Assembly: GCA_000711775.1 (NCBI GenBank)
Contig: ARYC01001482.1
Location: 1-64,000, forward strand
Length of the DNA: 64,000 bases
Source of the DNA: Oxytricha trifallax
Taxonomy: Eukaryota; Ciliophora; Spirotrichea; Sporadotrichida; Oxytrichidae
Direction: 5' to 3'
A program made the translations under genes and the position numbers. The first letter of the stretch is position 1, and every line of letters begins with the position of its first letter. This document shows, in pieces, positions 13,601 through 26,100 of the stretch. The notes beneath the pieces were generated by a model. It ran no database searches. It was not told where the DNA came from and saw nothing but the letters and a program-made list of their open reading frames with translations.

Positions 13601-15634
13601 TTTAATAGTTTGGAGCAAGAGGCTCACTAAATTCCCTCATCATTTTAAATTTTATAAATTTGAAAATTTTGTGAAATTTATAATGATTTTTAATATAAAA
13701 AGGGACTTTAGTGAGTCTCTTGATCTAAACTATTTCTCGCACACCCCATATTTATTAGCTATTATTAAGCGAGTAAAATTAAAATCTGGAGACTGTTAAA
13801 ATTAAATAAAAAATGAGATCAAATAAAATTATGATCATCTCAATAAACATGAGTTAAGATCCAACAGTCACTAATTTGAATTAAGTTTTAGTAGATGCTT
13901 ATTTAATTTTAATTAATTAATCAACTAACTAAAAATGGAATTTTTGCTTTTTTCTCATCTTTTCTGATTTTTCTATTTTTTGTTCATCGATCAAGTAGAT
14001 GCTCTAGTTAATATTCAAGTTTTTTTCATTATTTTCATAGATATCTTCAGGATATCTTCCTTAAAAAAGTTAAAGTGTGGAGAGCGAGGAAAGTGAGGAG
14101 TCCAACATCATTAAAAACAGTAGTAATAGCACTAATAATCTCAAAATCAAGCATTATTATGAGTCTGGTTGAGAATTTAAAAATTTTACATCACTGATTT
14201 TTTCTTAGTTTTCATCAACATAATCTTCAACATCTATGAATTTTAGAAAAACAAGATGTTTTTGAAAAATCCCAGACTCATATTAATGCTTGATTTTGAG
14301 ATTATTAGTGCTATTACTACTGTTTTTGATGATGTTGGACTCCTCACTTTCCTCGCTCTCCACACTTTAACCTTTTTAAGGAAGATATCCTGAAGATTTC
14401 TATGAAAATTATGAAAAAAACTTGAATATTAACTAGAGCATCTACTTGATCGATGAACAAAAAATAGAAAAATCAGAAAAGCTGAAAAAAATTAAAAATT
14501 CCATTTTTAGTTAGTTGATAAATTAATTAAAATTAAATAAGCATCTATTCAAACTTAATTCAAATTAGTGACTGTTGGATCTTAACACTGTATATTGGTA
14601 TGGTCATAATTTTATTTGATCTCTTTTTTTATTTAATTTTAACAGTCTCCACATTTTAATTATACTCGCTTAATATTATTCATCGTCATAAACTTTTTCA
14701 AACTTAAAATTGAAAAGTATATATTATGGGGAGAGGATGCTTCCACTTAGGTGAATTAACGTAATAGTTATGTTTTATTATAAAAATAAAATGATATTCA
14801 TTTAGATTAATTGTATTTCTATGCATATCCTAGTGCTTTTATTAAAAGTCTTAAGCATTTTTTTTAATCAATAAAATTGAATTCTGAACTTCAATATAAT
14901 TATATTAAATGGAGTTAAAGGATTTTATATAGATTTTCTTTGTCTTCAAAATATCTATTGAACTGTACTACAAACTCATTGCACAATGATTTATGAATTT
15001 TGATTTCACTAGTCAACTACAAAGAATTTAATTTGGTGCATTAAAAAGTAAAAAAATTTACCTTTTGTCTTGCTTTGGTTCTGGTTAAACTAGCTTTGGG
15101 TACAACCTTTACCACAAATATTCTGTTTTTTATTATGTATTTTGAGGTTCAGCATATTTCAACTCATAACACTTCGCAAAGCCTCCCTATTTTATATTGG
15201 CATTATTAATAAACTAGTAAATTACCTTTCCAAGAAATCTGCCTTTCAAATACCTTATGATAGTCTCCTCTCCATTTGCATTAACTATCTTTTCCTCAAT
15301 TTTATAAATTATTTTGGAATATTTATAAAACAAGTAAATAAATACAGTCATGCAAACTGCTTTTTTATAATTAATTGTATTTTATGAATGATCTAAAAAT
15401 GGATAAATTTGATTAAACTCTCTAATGACAATTTTGTGTTAATTTTACTTGAGGAACATTTGAGTGTTAATTAGTGGGGTCAGTATTTTAGTCTTGATTG
15501 GGATGTGCTAGGAGTGCCCTTTGATTATCTTCAGGATTTAAATTTATTTGAGCTTGCATTAGGGGTAATGGCAAGCACGCATTTTTTAAGGGACTCACTC
15601 CAATTAGCTATTAAGTTTACTGATTTAACATCAT
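10682..15634 (-). CDS. PLK: polo-like protein kinase (PLK)
   Basis: Mitotic Ser/Thr kinase. From ATG 15634: a Q/P-rich N-terminus, the Gly loop as [14 protein letters not shown] (near 15200), the lysine strand as VVKVVPK, then [12 protein letters not shown] and RYFEDKENL (near 15000-14930). The kinase resumes at 13450 with [52 protein letters not shown] and [11 protein letters not shown]. The polo-box region gives [11 protein letters not shown] and [19 protein letters not shown] (near 11700-11530), followed by a long N/Q/S tail to TGA at 10682. Introns occur near 15200 and 15060 and at about 13270-13310. Between 14934 and 13468 the kinase domain is interrupted by a 1.47-kb insertion. The catalytic HRD reads QRD. 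A one-base deficit in an A run near 15130 shifts frame. Confidence 0.85.
13514..14733. mobile_element. 1.2-kb foldback (long inverted repeat) element
   Basis: The two ends are inverted copies starting CCCC[A]ATAAT(G/A)TATACTTTTCA. Inner arm sequences around 14000-14170 and 14270-14500 are nearly identical in inverted orientation, for example GGAGTCCAACATCATT and its complement. They leave a spacer of only about 100 bp near 14170-14270. The left arm is longer because a MITE is inserted in it. No coding capacity is seen. It resembles a foldback transposon or a non-autonomous element lodged in an IES. Confidence 0.85.
13573..13765. mobile_element. 193-bp MITE nested in the foldback left arm
   Basis: Terminal inverted repeats of about 65 bp, each containing CTAATAAATATGGGGTGT and a GAGxCTCACTAAA block, flank an A+T-rich centre. 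The right foldback arm lacks this segment and runs straight from GATGAATAAT into ATTAAGCGAG, so the MITE inserted after the palindrome formed. A flanking ATT/AAT duplication is plausible but cannot be defined exactly. Confidence 0.8.
14940..15060 (-). other. short PLK exon with part of the kinase N-lobe
   Basis: Encodes the stretch from [12 protein letters not shown] to RYFEDKENL, equivalent to the alpha-C helix and beta-4 of polo kinases. It follows a GTAAATTT...TTTGTAG intron on the minus strand. It is listed separately because it marks the upstream edge of the candidate IES. Confidence 0.7.
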
Positions 15635-16069
15635 CTTGACTCAATTTATTATATTCGTTATTCACTCAAAATGCTAAAATATACAATAATCTAATATTAT
15701 TAATTCAAGCAAATAATTTTTTCGTTTCGCATATATTAGAAATGCTTTATTAATGAAAATCTCAATAAAACTTTTAAATTATTTATGATTTTTCTAAAAC
15801 TACGCTCCTATCTCTTTATTGCAAGAAAATTGCTATTTAATATACAAATTTTAAAATAAAAACTAAAGTAAAATTTAGTCTTTTAATTATTTATTTAGAT
15901 TATATTTGTAACATTACCGTTTAATTATAATCTATTAAGCTTTGCAAATTTCGCATTAATTTTTATTTTCCATTAAATCCAATTAAATTTAATCCCTGTC
16001 CTTTACAATTACTTGTCAAACACTTTTATATAATTTAAAGTAATAATAATTATAATAAAATAAATCAAA
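15635..16069. promoter_or_regulatory. divergent intergenic region between PLK and the next gene
   Basis: About 435 bp of A+T-rich DNA between two divergently transcribed genes, so it should hold both 5' regions. No specific motif is recognisable beyond A/T runs. Confidence 0.4.
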
Positions 16070-16823
16070 ATGAATTAATTTTTGTCTGTACACATGAGAC
16101 GCTCTTTCAAGCAAAGTTCAGAGGGAGTGGCTAGAAACATGCTTCAGTTCAACTACCCACACTCATTCAGAGGTACCAACAATGTTTACAATAATAGACC
16201 TCACAATAACGAATATCCTCAGTAAGTTTCTATCAAGAATCTACAATTTATCATAATCGCGATTGACTTACTTAAGACTTATCTAAAACATATCTCTCTA
16301 ATTTCATATTGATAAATGATTAATAAAACAATGTTATTTTAGCATTCAGTGAGATATACCTGTAGGAGCCAATTTTATTAAAATAGTTTATCTATAAATA
16401 CGCTCTAATATTAGAACTAAATAATTGTCAAATTTATATAATTGAATGCACCACTTGCACATTAAAACACTAGAAAATTCCCAGATTGGTACAAGCCATA
16501 CACCTGGAACTACGAAAAAGAAGGTTATTTTGTAGTATTACTTGGTGGTTTTGCTCTTTGTAAGTATATTTAGATTGCTATTAATTTTCACATTCTTTCT
16601 TAAAAATTTTTAAATAACTTACGCTTAATTTCAAGTGAGTTGGTCATTCTTCAATGATGTGAAAGAAGTTAAGGGAAGAGTCACTAGAAAAGTGTATAAC
16701 AGTGAAATGGAAACAAGAGCTACTCACAACAAGCACAGATATGCTGTTGAGAGACTTAGCTCCGGGGACCCAAATTTCACTAAATTCCTTGAAAAGAAAG
16801 AAAGATCTCACGGTCATCACTGA
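16070..16823 (+). CDS. small mitochondrial-type membrane protein, three exons
   Basis: Clean gene: ATG 16070; exons 16070-16221, 16474-16559 and 16636-16823; TGA 16821. The product is about 141 residues. The N-terminus is basic with few acidic residues (MRRSFKQSS...RNMLQF), like a mitochondrial presequence. Then come FPDWYKPYTWNYEKEGYF, a short hydrophobic span (VVLLGGFALLSWSFF) and a charged C-terminus ending SHGHH. The one-helix layout with aromatic residues before it resembles small accessory subunits of respiratory complex I, but no orthologue is certain. Intron 1 (252 bp) is unusually long here and could hide an IES. No frameshifts or internal TGA. Confidence 0.75.
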
Positions 16824-17285
16824 GTATGATTCTCTTATTTTTAAACAAAAATAAACTTTTAGTGCATAGCAAAATCAAGCTTAGGAAGAAAAATTATCGA
16901 ATAGCATGATCTTTATTTTATGCAGATTTATTTAAACAAAAATATGTTCTACATTCATTTTGTTTATAGTGCAAGCAAGCTTCTAGTTAGATATTAACGA
17001 ATTCCAAAATATAAATATTTAATCAATCAATCAGTTATGTTGTGGCTTTATTTATCAGATATTGATTAGTCAAATGATCTTCCATTTTTGACATGCTACT
17101 TGCCAGCAGTATTATTTACGCTGCTTAATTCTGTCTACTTCTATTTTTCCTTTAAGTTTGAAAGAGTTTTCTGTCTGCTCTTATTCAAAAGCTTTTTCTT
17201 CTTAATATCTTGTGCAATGCTTAAAAAGTCATCTCTCATAGAATTAAGTTCTTTAATTATCCATCACTTGTTTTCAATTCATGAT
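16824..17285. other. intergenic, nothing recognised
   Basis: The 3' flanks of two convergent genes. A+T rich, with only short frames. Confidence 0.5.
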
Positions 17286-18699
17286 TCATAAAATGAAAAC
17301 TTTAAATTAATAATTATTGTTTTAACATTAAAAACTAAAACTTATTATACTAATAAAAAATGGAAATCTCTCTAATATATTTTAATCTTCTTCATCGTCT
17401 TCATCTTCATCATTAATATCGTTAAAGTCTTTTGAGTCTATTCTCTCTGTTGTCTATGAAGCCCCAGTTCAGCTGCACCTGTGGTCTTACTAGGCAGGAC
17501 CACTTAAAAATAAAAATTAAAGATATTTTTTTTGTAACTTACATTTTAAATGAGTGCTTTGACTCCACCTGCGTCTAATCTATACGAATACTTTTTAATA
17601 TATTAAGTTTTTGATTAAATTTATCAATTTTCTATTATAAGTCATTATTACATCTTAGATTTCTTTGTACTTGAACATCATAAAACTGTCTGATTTTTTA
17701 TCTTCAAGCTATCTCTAAAACTCTTCAACCTTATCAAGATTATTGTGGTAGTCAAGATTTTATGGAGTATGAGTTTATTAATTTGATATAAGAATGGTTT
17801 AATTAAAACCATTCACATTCTACTATTAAACAGAGTTCATAGCTTAGGTGTTTTGCGAAAGAGTGTTAGAATTTGATTGAGTCTTTTGATTTAGTTGCAT
17901 AAGCTTATGTATTTTAGAGAACTTTATTTCATCAATAATATGCTGGAATTATTTCTGCTTCAGTTAGCGATGGAAATCTAATTGCATTAATAATTAGTTT
18001 AGCTCTACTTCTTTAAGACCTTTGCCATTCACATCGAGTTGCTTATATTTCTATAAAGTTATTGAATATTTACTGATAATACCTCAAGTACAATGTGCTT
18101 TCTAGAATCTAGATTCTTCATAACTAGCAATATGAAGAGACTTACAAAATCCAATAATTCAACCCTATAATATATATGCTGATTGATTTCAGGTAAATTA
18201 CATAACAGATCTTTCATTTATGAGATAGCGTCTTAAAACAGTAAAGAAGTTGTCCAGAGTTGGGTTTAAGTTTTCTATAATTGTTAGAATGTAATTTAAT
18301 TACCTTGCTTCATTATATATAAGAAGGATAAGTATTGCTATTCAGTTTTTATCAAGTTTGCAGGTTTTTCAATTCTAATCCACTCTTATTTAAACTCGTC
18401 ATCCTAAATGAAGAATGACTTATAATCCCTCAAAGCATCCTTTATACAAGGCAATTAAATCTTTTAATAGTTCAAAAGCCTGATAAACTTCTCCAAGTTG
18501 AGGTCCTTATAAAGAATTCCTTTCTTGCATCTAACTTGTTCTTAATTGATTAATCAGTAATGTGATTTAATTCTGTGAAGTCATAATTTTCTTCGTTAAG
18601 TTAGTCCTTATCAAATCTGGATTTTAAAACGTTTGGCGATGGTGAAAGGCTTACAGAATTATCAAGAAGTGTATAATTTGATTCCTTTCTTCTTGGCAT
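17286..18699 (-). CDS. coiled-coil hypothetical protein with acidic C-terminus
   Basis: ATG 18699 (MPRRKESNYTLLDNS) to TGA 17286. Introns are likely near 18310-18280 and 18205-18165. The chain is hydrophilic and helical (EQQYLSFLYIMKQ; QLLMQLDFHRQLKQKQF) and turns strongly acidic near the end (NDINDEDEDDEED). Frame changes occur near 18510 and 17440, the latter at an A run. No recognised domain. Its same-strand neighbours suggest the region is dense in cytoskeletal-type coiled-coil genes, but no function is inferred. Confidence 0.6.
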
Positions 18700-18829
18700 A
18701 ATAGGAGAAGATTTTGGGGAGTTTGATGAATTCTCAATTAAATCAATTTATTTTTTGAGAAATGTGAGAAAAAATAAATTTCAAATTCCTGTAAAAAGGC
18801 ATATATTGATTATTAAAGAAATGAATCAT

Positions 18830-21800
18830 TCAATCTGGGAAAAATTTTCTATGTTTACCAAATTGCAAAATATATTAATTTATAACCTAAAAATCTTTTT
18901 GCTGTTTGATGATGCAATCTAAATTAATGCAGTTTTTGCTTAAGCAGTTCTTCTATAGGAAGGCTGTCTCTGAAAAGAGTTCTTTGACTGTATAAATGAA
19001 GGTGACTATGATTTATTGTCACTTGAACTCTTTTGCTCTTCAATTTAATGCATTTGAAAATTAAAAACGTTAGTTGAGTGTAAACTGTCATCTTTAGTCC
19101 TTTCAAACTGTTTCTGGACCATGTTGAAAACATTTTCATTCGTGAAATCATCATTAATCAAATCTTGAATTGATACTTAAGTTTGAGTAGTTATTAAGCC
19201 ATAGAGCTATTCTATCAACCAATCATAGTGCATAGTGGAAGACTTATTTTTCATCATAACTTACACAGCTTTAAGTGAAAAGTATTTGGAAATTTAGGAA
19301 GCTTCTCTGTAATCATCTCCTTAAGCATAATGATGATAAATCGAGTCTATTAGCTCTGTTTTAAGTTAAAGCTACAATTTTCCTAACAATTTATCGAACA
19401 AAATGAAAACTATCCTTAAAGAAAGCATTTTATTAAGTAAATCAGTTGAATGAAGAGCTAAAGTTTGATAGTTTAAAAATGAGCTAAAGACAGTATTTAT
19501 GTACTTTTCTTTCTTTAGAATTTTCTCTAGAAGGTAATAGGTTTAGTATGTCATTTAGGTTATCTTTTCATTTACAGCAGAATTAATGTTTATTAGCTCT
19601 CCTGTTAAGTTTCCTATTTAGTTTACTTGATTCTTAACTTTTCTAGCTGTCCTTCCTATTTCATTCTAGTAGTGAATATCTTCAACATCTTGAAAATCAC
19701 TCTAGTAGTTAAAAATAAGTAATATCATTTTAGAGCTGATGTGTTTCTTATTGACACACCTTTTCAAGGCTTTGGAATAAATGATTGACGTCTATGCTTA
19801 TCATATCTCCTTTCTTATTATTCTAGTTTTTAAAGAGAAGAAACTCGACCATTAAATTAAGCATTTAATCTTTTGACCCATAGCGTATAATATCTTTCAT
19901 TAAAGGACTTACTTTTTTGTCAAGTGTATAGGTCAATTAAATATTTGATTATGGTCTGTTAAGTCTTTTATTACAATTTTTTATCGTTCTTACTTTGTCT
20001 CTTTTGTTATGGTGTAAGGAAATTTTTAAAGTGGTATATGTAAATTTTCTAAGTTCTTAAGTTTTATCTTTGTTATGAATGATATGATATAAATTCTTCA
20101 CAGATTTGCTGTACCTCGAAAACTTCGAAATATTGAGTAAATATAATTGAATACTTAATCAATTCATTCATTAAATTCTAACATAACTATGCAATTTCTT
20201 CTTTTCTATAATTCATAAGAGAGCAAAGGCCTAAATACTTCTAGAGATTTCCAATAAAAGCTTTTCCCATGTTAAACAGAATCTTTATTTTGACTTTAAT
20301 CAGTATGAATTCTCTATTACCCTACAATTATAGTTTGAGTACCAATACTGGAATTCTGATTAAGAGAATATTTCACAATTTCAAACTTTTTAAGAATAAT
20401 ATTCATCATATCCAGTAAATTCTCATTCTACGATTTGTTTTAGTCAGATATGTCATTTATAGCAAGCTTAACATCTTTCTAAATATTTTCTTTAAGTTTC
20501 AATTAATGCCTTGAATGGCTGTTAAAGTTCTAGTTCAACTCTAATATATCTTTTTCTATATCCTTAATCACCACTTGCATGTCTTGGTTATAGATACTTA
20601 AAAGATCATTAGCTTCGGAAAGCTATTGCTTTAAAGTTAGTAGTTCCATTTGTAAAAGATCATTATCACTTCTCTTATAATTCAAATCTGCTAATTCTTA
20701 AAATAAAGGCAATTACACTTACTTTTGACATTTCTTTTAAAAGTCTTAAAATGATTCATTGTACATTTGAAAAGTCATTTGCATGATAAATGCGAAGAAT
20801 TTAAAAACTTTTTCATTAAGCAAGGTGTGAAGAGGTTAGATCTTTCCAATCTATTTTAGTTAATCAGTTTGCAATCTAATATAGCGTTAAATAAGTTTAA
20901 ATTATTTACATAATCAGTTTTGAAATTAATTTCTAAGTTTCCTTTTGGTCGCTAAAAGAAACAGTTTTATTGAGATAACTTTCAATAGTTTACTTAATGA
21001 ACAAATCTAATTTATTACTCGATCTCTAAGAATCCCTATCCAATTTTTGTATTTATTATATAAAGTTTAGATATAGTATCTTTTAGTATTTGCAGGCTAC
21101 ACACATTTCTATATCAAACAGGCTCCTCATAACTTCGTTCTCTAAAATATTTGAACTTTACTCTTATTATGCATTTTAGTTGCTATTCAAATCTTATTAT
21201 TTAATCTTTGATTTCGTTCTATCTAAATGATTTTGGTACATCTTCCATGTATTATGATTATTGCTTTCTTTATTGTCAGTGTCAATCAAGTGCTTCAAAT
21301 ATTCTTAATTCTCTAAATTTTAAATCTCACTATTTTTATTTGGTTAAAGCAGTTTTACCTCGGCTCTTTGATAAAAGAGCTTTGAAGCTACTCAAAGATT
21401 TTAATGTCTCTATTTTACTTCTGGATTTCTTCCATAAACATATTATTTAAGTCTACAGCTGGTTTTTAGTTTAAATACTCATCAATCGGCTAGGCAACAC
21501 AATTTTAAGTTTATTCAAGCAAAAGATTATTCAGATTAATTTTAATGGGAGCATGACCTTCAATCAATATTCTTAAATCCCTGTTTTAATTCGTCGCTTA
21601 AAGCTGAAGTTTAATAGGACCTTGATTCTAGTGATGAATGAGAGTTGATTTTGTTTTAGTTCTGTGATGGCTACTGTTAAATTCTTCCTAAACTTCTTTT
21701 TCTGTGATGAAACGAAGAAGATTAACTCTAAGTTTATTTTTCCTCTTCCTAGTTTGTATTTTTTCCAATATTTTCTGGCCTAAACTGGGCTCTTTTCATA

Positions 21801-22999
21801 AAGTTATTATTCTTGCACATGCATTTGGTACTTTTTTAATCTTAAAAGATTATTTTCTAATCTCCCACAATTCTATTATAGCTAATATGATTTAAGCTCT
21901 AATGAAGATTATTAATTTCTCACTTTAGTATCTAAAATTTATAGAACTTGCTCTCAATCTTATCATGAATCTTCTAGCTGTTTACTAGAGCATTAGTCAT
22001 ACTTTAAGCATAATTATAACTTATAGATTAATTTTCTCTAAAATTTCCCCTCAGTTCATTTGGATTGAAGATCTCTTTTATTTGCTCTTTCTATTTCTCT
22101 TCGCGATATTCATTGAAAAACTCTTCAAACTAGTGATAAGTTTGTTCTATGTTTTATAATTTTAAATCAAAATCATATCGATCAATCCGCTTCTTAGAAT
22201 TGATATGAGAGCTTTCAGGCTATTTTTAGCTTTGAACTTGCTATTACTATAGGGATTAGTCTAGTATAAAATTCTTAGATTTCGTCTATGTTTCTAGAGT
22301 CTAGTTCAGAAAATTCTAATTATGACTATTATTTACTCTACTTTATGACTTTATTCTAGAATTTATAGATTGATTAAGTTGTTTCTCTATATATTATTTG
22401 GTAGTCATAATACCCTTATCAAGCGTCTCTTGATGATCGCTTGTATAATGAGAATCAGAGAGTTCAGTTTTCTACTTGTGAGTGTTTTAATTGTATTAAT
22501 CTTCAAGAATCTTGATGTCATCTACTTCGTAGAGCTTAAGTATGCTACTCAAATCTTATTTTAATTGCTTTTGACTCTATTAATGTTCTCTAAGGTAATC
22601 TTGATAGTACTTTATTTACTCACTTGGGTCTTGCATAATGCCAACTTTCCCACTTAATATGTTTTGATTTATCGCAGAAATGTGTGTGGAACTTTTGTGT
22701 CTTCTATGAAAGGTATTTGGGGTAGAAGATCTACTCACAGAAGACATAGACTACAAGCCTGTAAAATTTTCTCGTCTAGTCATTCCTCCACCTATTGTGG
22801 AGAGATTACTATTCTATTTTGTATCATTATGAATGATGTCTTAAGTTACAACTTTTTATTAGATCCTCGAAACTGGTAAATTCCTGTTAGCAAGCTATAT
22901 TTTCATAGACTTTTTCAAGTTTAAATTTGAAAGCTTACCTCTGTGAGTAACCGGCCTTACTTATTTTAAGGCATCAAGCATTGGTTAAAGTTACTTCAT
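18830..22999 (-). CDS. large Q/N-rich coiled-coil protein, unknown function
   Basis: Long minus-strand frames run from about 22999 (MKQLQPMLDAL) to TGA 18830, giving about 1,300 residues. The N-terminal third is Ser/Gln/Asn-rich (MTRREN..., SVSRSSTPNTF). The middle has heptad-like coiled coils (LQMELLTLKQQLSEANDLL; YEVDDIKILEDQYN), then more helical sequence ending NLVNIENFSQIE. Introns of 26-45 nt are visible, for example 22884-22927 and one near 20705. Several single-base frame changes occur (near 21370 and 19690). No TM segments. Forward-strand frames in this interval are antisense shadows. No family recognised. Confidence 0.65.
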
Positions 23000-23186
23000 G
23001 TTTATATTGTGTTCTTCTATTTTCGATTAAAGAGTGCATCCTGCAGACTTTTATTTTGAAAATTCATATTTAAATTAATTAGATTACATTAGATTTATTT
23101 TTCAGATATTAATTTCATTTTCTGTATATCATAGTAAAATAAGAGCATTAAGTAAGAGCTGTATATAGTTATTTTAATAATTAAAA

Positions 23187-26100
23187 TCATTTGTTACAAT
23201 GAATTGCCTTTAAATTATGCATCATTAACCTCCCTTGAAACTACTTATGCATTTACTTTTACTCAAGTTTTCTACTGTCCTAACTTACTTCTGGATTGAA
23301 AACATTCAAACTATTTGAAGCTAAATCTGGCTTATTTTTATTATAAATATTTGCTGTAAATGTTGAAGTAAAGGATTTAGTTCTTTTGTGTTCTCTGCTT
23401 ACATCCCTAGAGTTTAATTTAGTGCCCAATATTGAAGTAACCGCTGTTTAAGCCATTGTTTGATCTACTGTGCTTCTGATTAAAAGTGATGGCAAAAAGT
23501 CTATTTTGTTTTCATTAAAAGGAGTCTTATTTTCTCTAGTTATAGATATTCTTTTATCAGTACTGGAGTAGAGTTTCGCCTTAGTAAATTTCATGCAAAC
23601 TTTTGATTTAGGTAATCTTCGTTCTTAGGATTTTATAGGGGACTCTTAGGCTATAGTCATAGATTTTTCTTTATTGAGGGCTATCTTTCAATGCATAAGT
23701 GCTGTTATTTTCTTTTCTTTAATATTAATTTTATTGATTTTAACAAAGCTTAATCATATTTCTTCTCTATTAAATCTATGTCTGCTATCTCAAGTTCTTG
23801 ATTTGCTCTCCTTTTTGTCATAAATCCACTTGTTTTCTTGTTTTAACATTTTTACTTGGTATTCTCTGATTCATAAACATAATTGATACTCTACTTTAAG
23901 TTAAACTCTTCAGGCTTAATTAAAGATTTCTAATATGTCATAAAGTAATAGTAGTATATTCTTTCTCCTATTTTATTACCTTAATAATTAAGAGCGTCTT
24001 CTAGAAATGCTAGCCAAGAGCAATCTCTTTTGAATTGATCAAGATGCATTTACTTTATGATGAATTCATGAAATGTTCTTCGTTGAAAGTGTATCAAACA
24101 TTTTATATAGTCAAGAGCTGGATGGGTTTTGTTTCTAACAAGCTGTATAATATCATCAAATTAATGCTCTAAAGTTTAATTAGGTTAAAGAATGTCTTTT
24201 GAAAATGGCATTAAAAGAATCTGCTTTGAGTTCCATAGTAAATAGGTTTCATTTCTTGTATCTTTCTTTAACAAATTCAAAGTTTATCCCATTCTAATGA
24301 CATGAATTGGCTTTAAAGCTTAGATATCATCAAATAAATTCAATTTAAAAGGGTGATTCTAAGGATTACCAAATATTTTGCAATAGTTTAGAAAATTATC
24401 TCTTTTTTACTAAATTAGATCAACAGCAATAGCTTTAGTATAATATTAATTTTAATTGAAGTAATCAAATCTTTCTAAAATTGATACTCTCTTTGGGCTA
24501 TAAGAATTTTAAATGTGCTGTTATTAAGTAAATTTTTCAAACTAATTTCGTTATGTTTAAAATTAAGCTTTGGAAATTAGTGATACTTTATGACTTTTAA
24601 TGTTTTGAACCTATCAAAATAGGATTTGCTGGTTTAAAGTTGCTTAATGACTATTAAGATTGATTCATAGATCCTCGAGAAAATTTAAACCTTAAGAAAC
24701 TTTTCAAGTATGGTTCATCGTTTGTTCGTTGTGAGAACGGAACACTTTACTAAAAACCCAGAGACTCTCTATTTTATTTTTGGTAATGATGCAATATCTT
24801 AAATTCCTCTAAATCCAGACTTGAATCGCTTTCATGTATCTCTTAAATTACATTATGATTTTTACTTTCATTATCTTTTTCTTTAACTGACAATTTTTAT
24901 TTCAAAGTTTAGCTTGGGCTTAAATCTTTCAGTTTATAAATAATTAGCAACCAAATTCTAATAAATTAGCATATAGCTATATCTGGGTTAATTTATATTG
25001 TCTCTCTAAAATACTCGCTGATTCTTTTAGAATACATTTCATTCTCCTTTTTAACTGGTGCTGATGATTAATTTTCTTGGCTTATGGTTTAGTTTTGAGA
25101 AGTATTCTAAACATTTGGACTTCACAAACTTCCGTTACTTGGATATTTCTAAACATCACTTAGTAGGATTTTTTTTCTCGATTTTCTAAGGTGAAAATCC
25201 TTCGCTTTCTTTATAGTCATCATCATTTTAAAAGTCACTCTGTCTTTTAAGTTTGAAGTTCCCATCCTTGATTCTTCAAAACATATCGTCTTTGTCTCCT
25301 AAACCTGAAATCTTTTGATTTCCGTGTTTAAAAAACTCATCTAGATTTTGCAACTTTTCACCTCCTACATGTTTAAAATTTGTGAATTTAGCCTCTTTTC
25401 TCATTGCTCTTCTTCTCTTGAAATTCTTAGAGTTATGACTTGCTTTAGATCTTTATGAAGATTATGAATTTTAATCATTGCTGCTTGTTTAAATGAACTG
25501 TAATCAGAGGAGTGGCTTGAAAATGTAGAGGGAACATCACTTGAATGACTAGAATGTTTTTTTGTTGACACTTTTAAACATTTCTTAAGATTACTATTAC
25601 AAATCTAATTATTCTTTTTACGTTCCGAGAGTAGCGCCGTTTTTAAATGAGAAATAACTGAAATGATTTTTCTCGGTGTTCTTTTGCTTTGAAGCCACTT
25701 AAAAATATATTTTATTATAATAGCAGATTGGTTGATTGAATTTTCTCCTTCCATATTCACTTTTTAATGGTCATTGTTGTCTTATGAACTATTTACCATT
25801 TAATTTTAAATATTTTGTGTGACTAATTTTAGTCTTTTTTTAACTTAGTTAATGTAGCTTATACTCTCTTGGTTCTACAATAATTAGAGTTGAGTCTCTT
25901 CCGCATTTGTGTCTTAAGAGTTATGTTTTTTTGTGCTTTTCTTTTTACTTTCATGATTTTTTAAAAACATCATTCCTGCTATGTCAAGAATGGTGTTTCT
26001 TCTAGTTAATGGTTATTGTGCATTATCATTTGTTGATTTTTATCTTTTTCCCTGAGCCATCTGCTTATATAAATAAAGTCATGTAAAATAAAGCTTAAGA

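Larger units (their letters stand above)
13468..14934 (-). other. candidate IES splitting the PLK kinase domain
   Basis: The exon ending in FEDKENL and the one starting with ILLDICQNQ are adjacent in every polo kinase, but lie 1.47 kb apart here. The left edge has no GT donor, so a normal intron is unlikely. ATAGAT (ATCTAT in coding sense) occurs at both borders, 13462-13467 and 14929-14934, and could be the pointer. Joining there adds two residues and needs one extra T, so the exact border is unsure. The interval contains the foldback element. Confidence 0.5.

Noticed and set aside
14745..14757. GGTGAATTAACGT shared with the CK1 gene (34674-34686) as a possible pointer
   Set aside because: No gene continuity between the two places, and a 13-bp match is expected by chance in A/T-rich sequence of this size.
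21208..22879. Forward-strand open frames that look like membrane proteins
   Set aside because: They are antisense to a long, hydrophilic minus-strand gene with matching introns; hydrophobicity comes from complementing A/K/E-rich codons.
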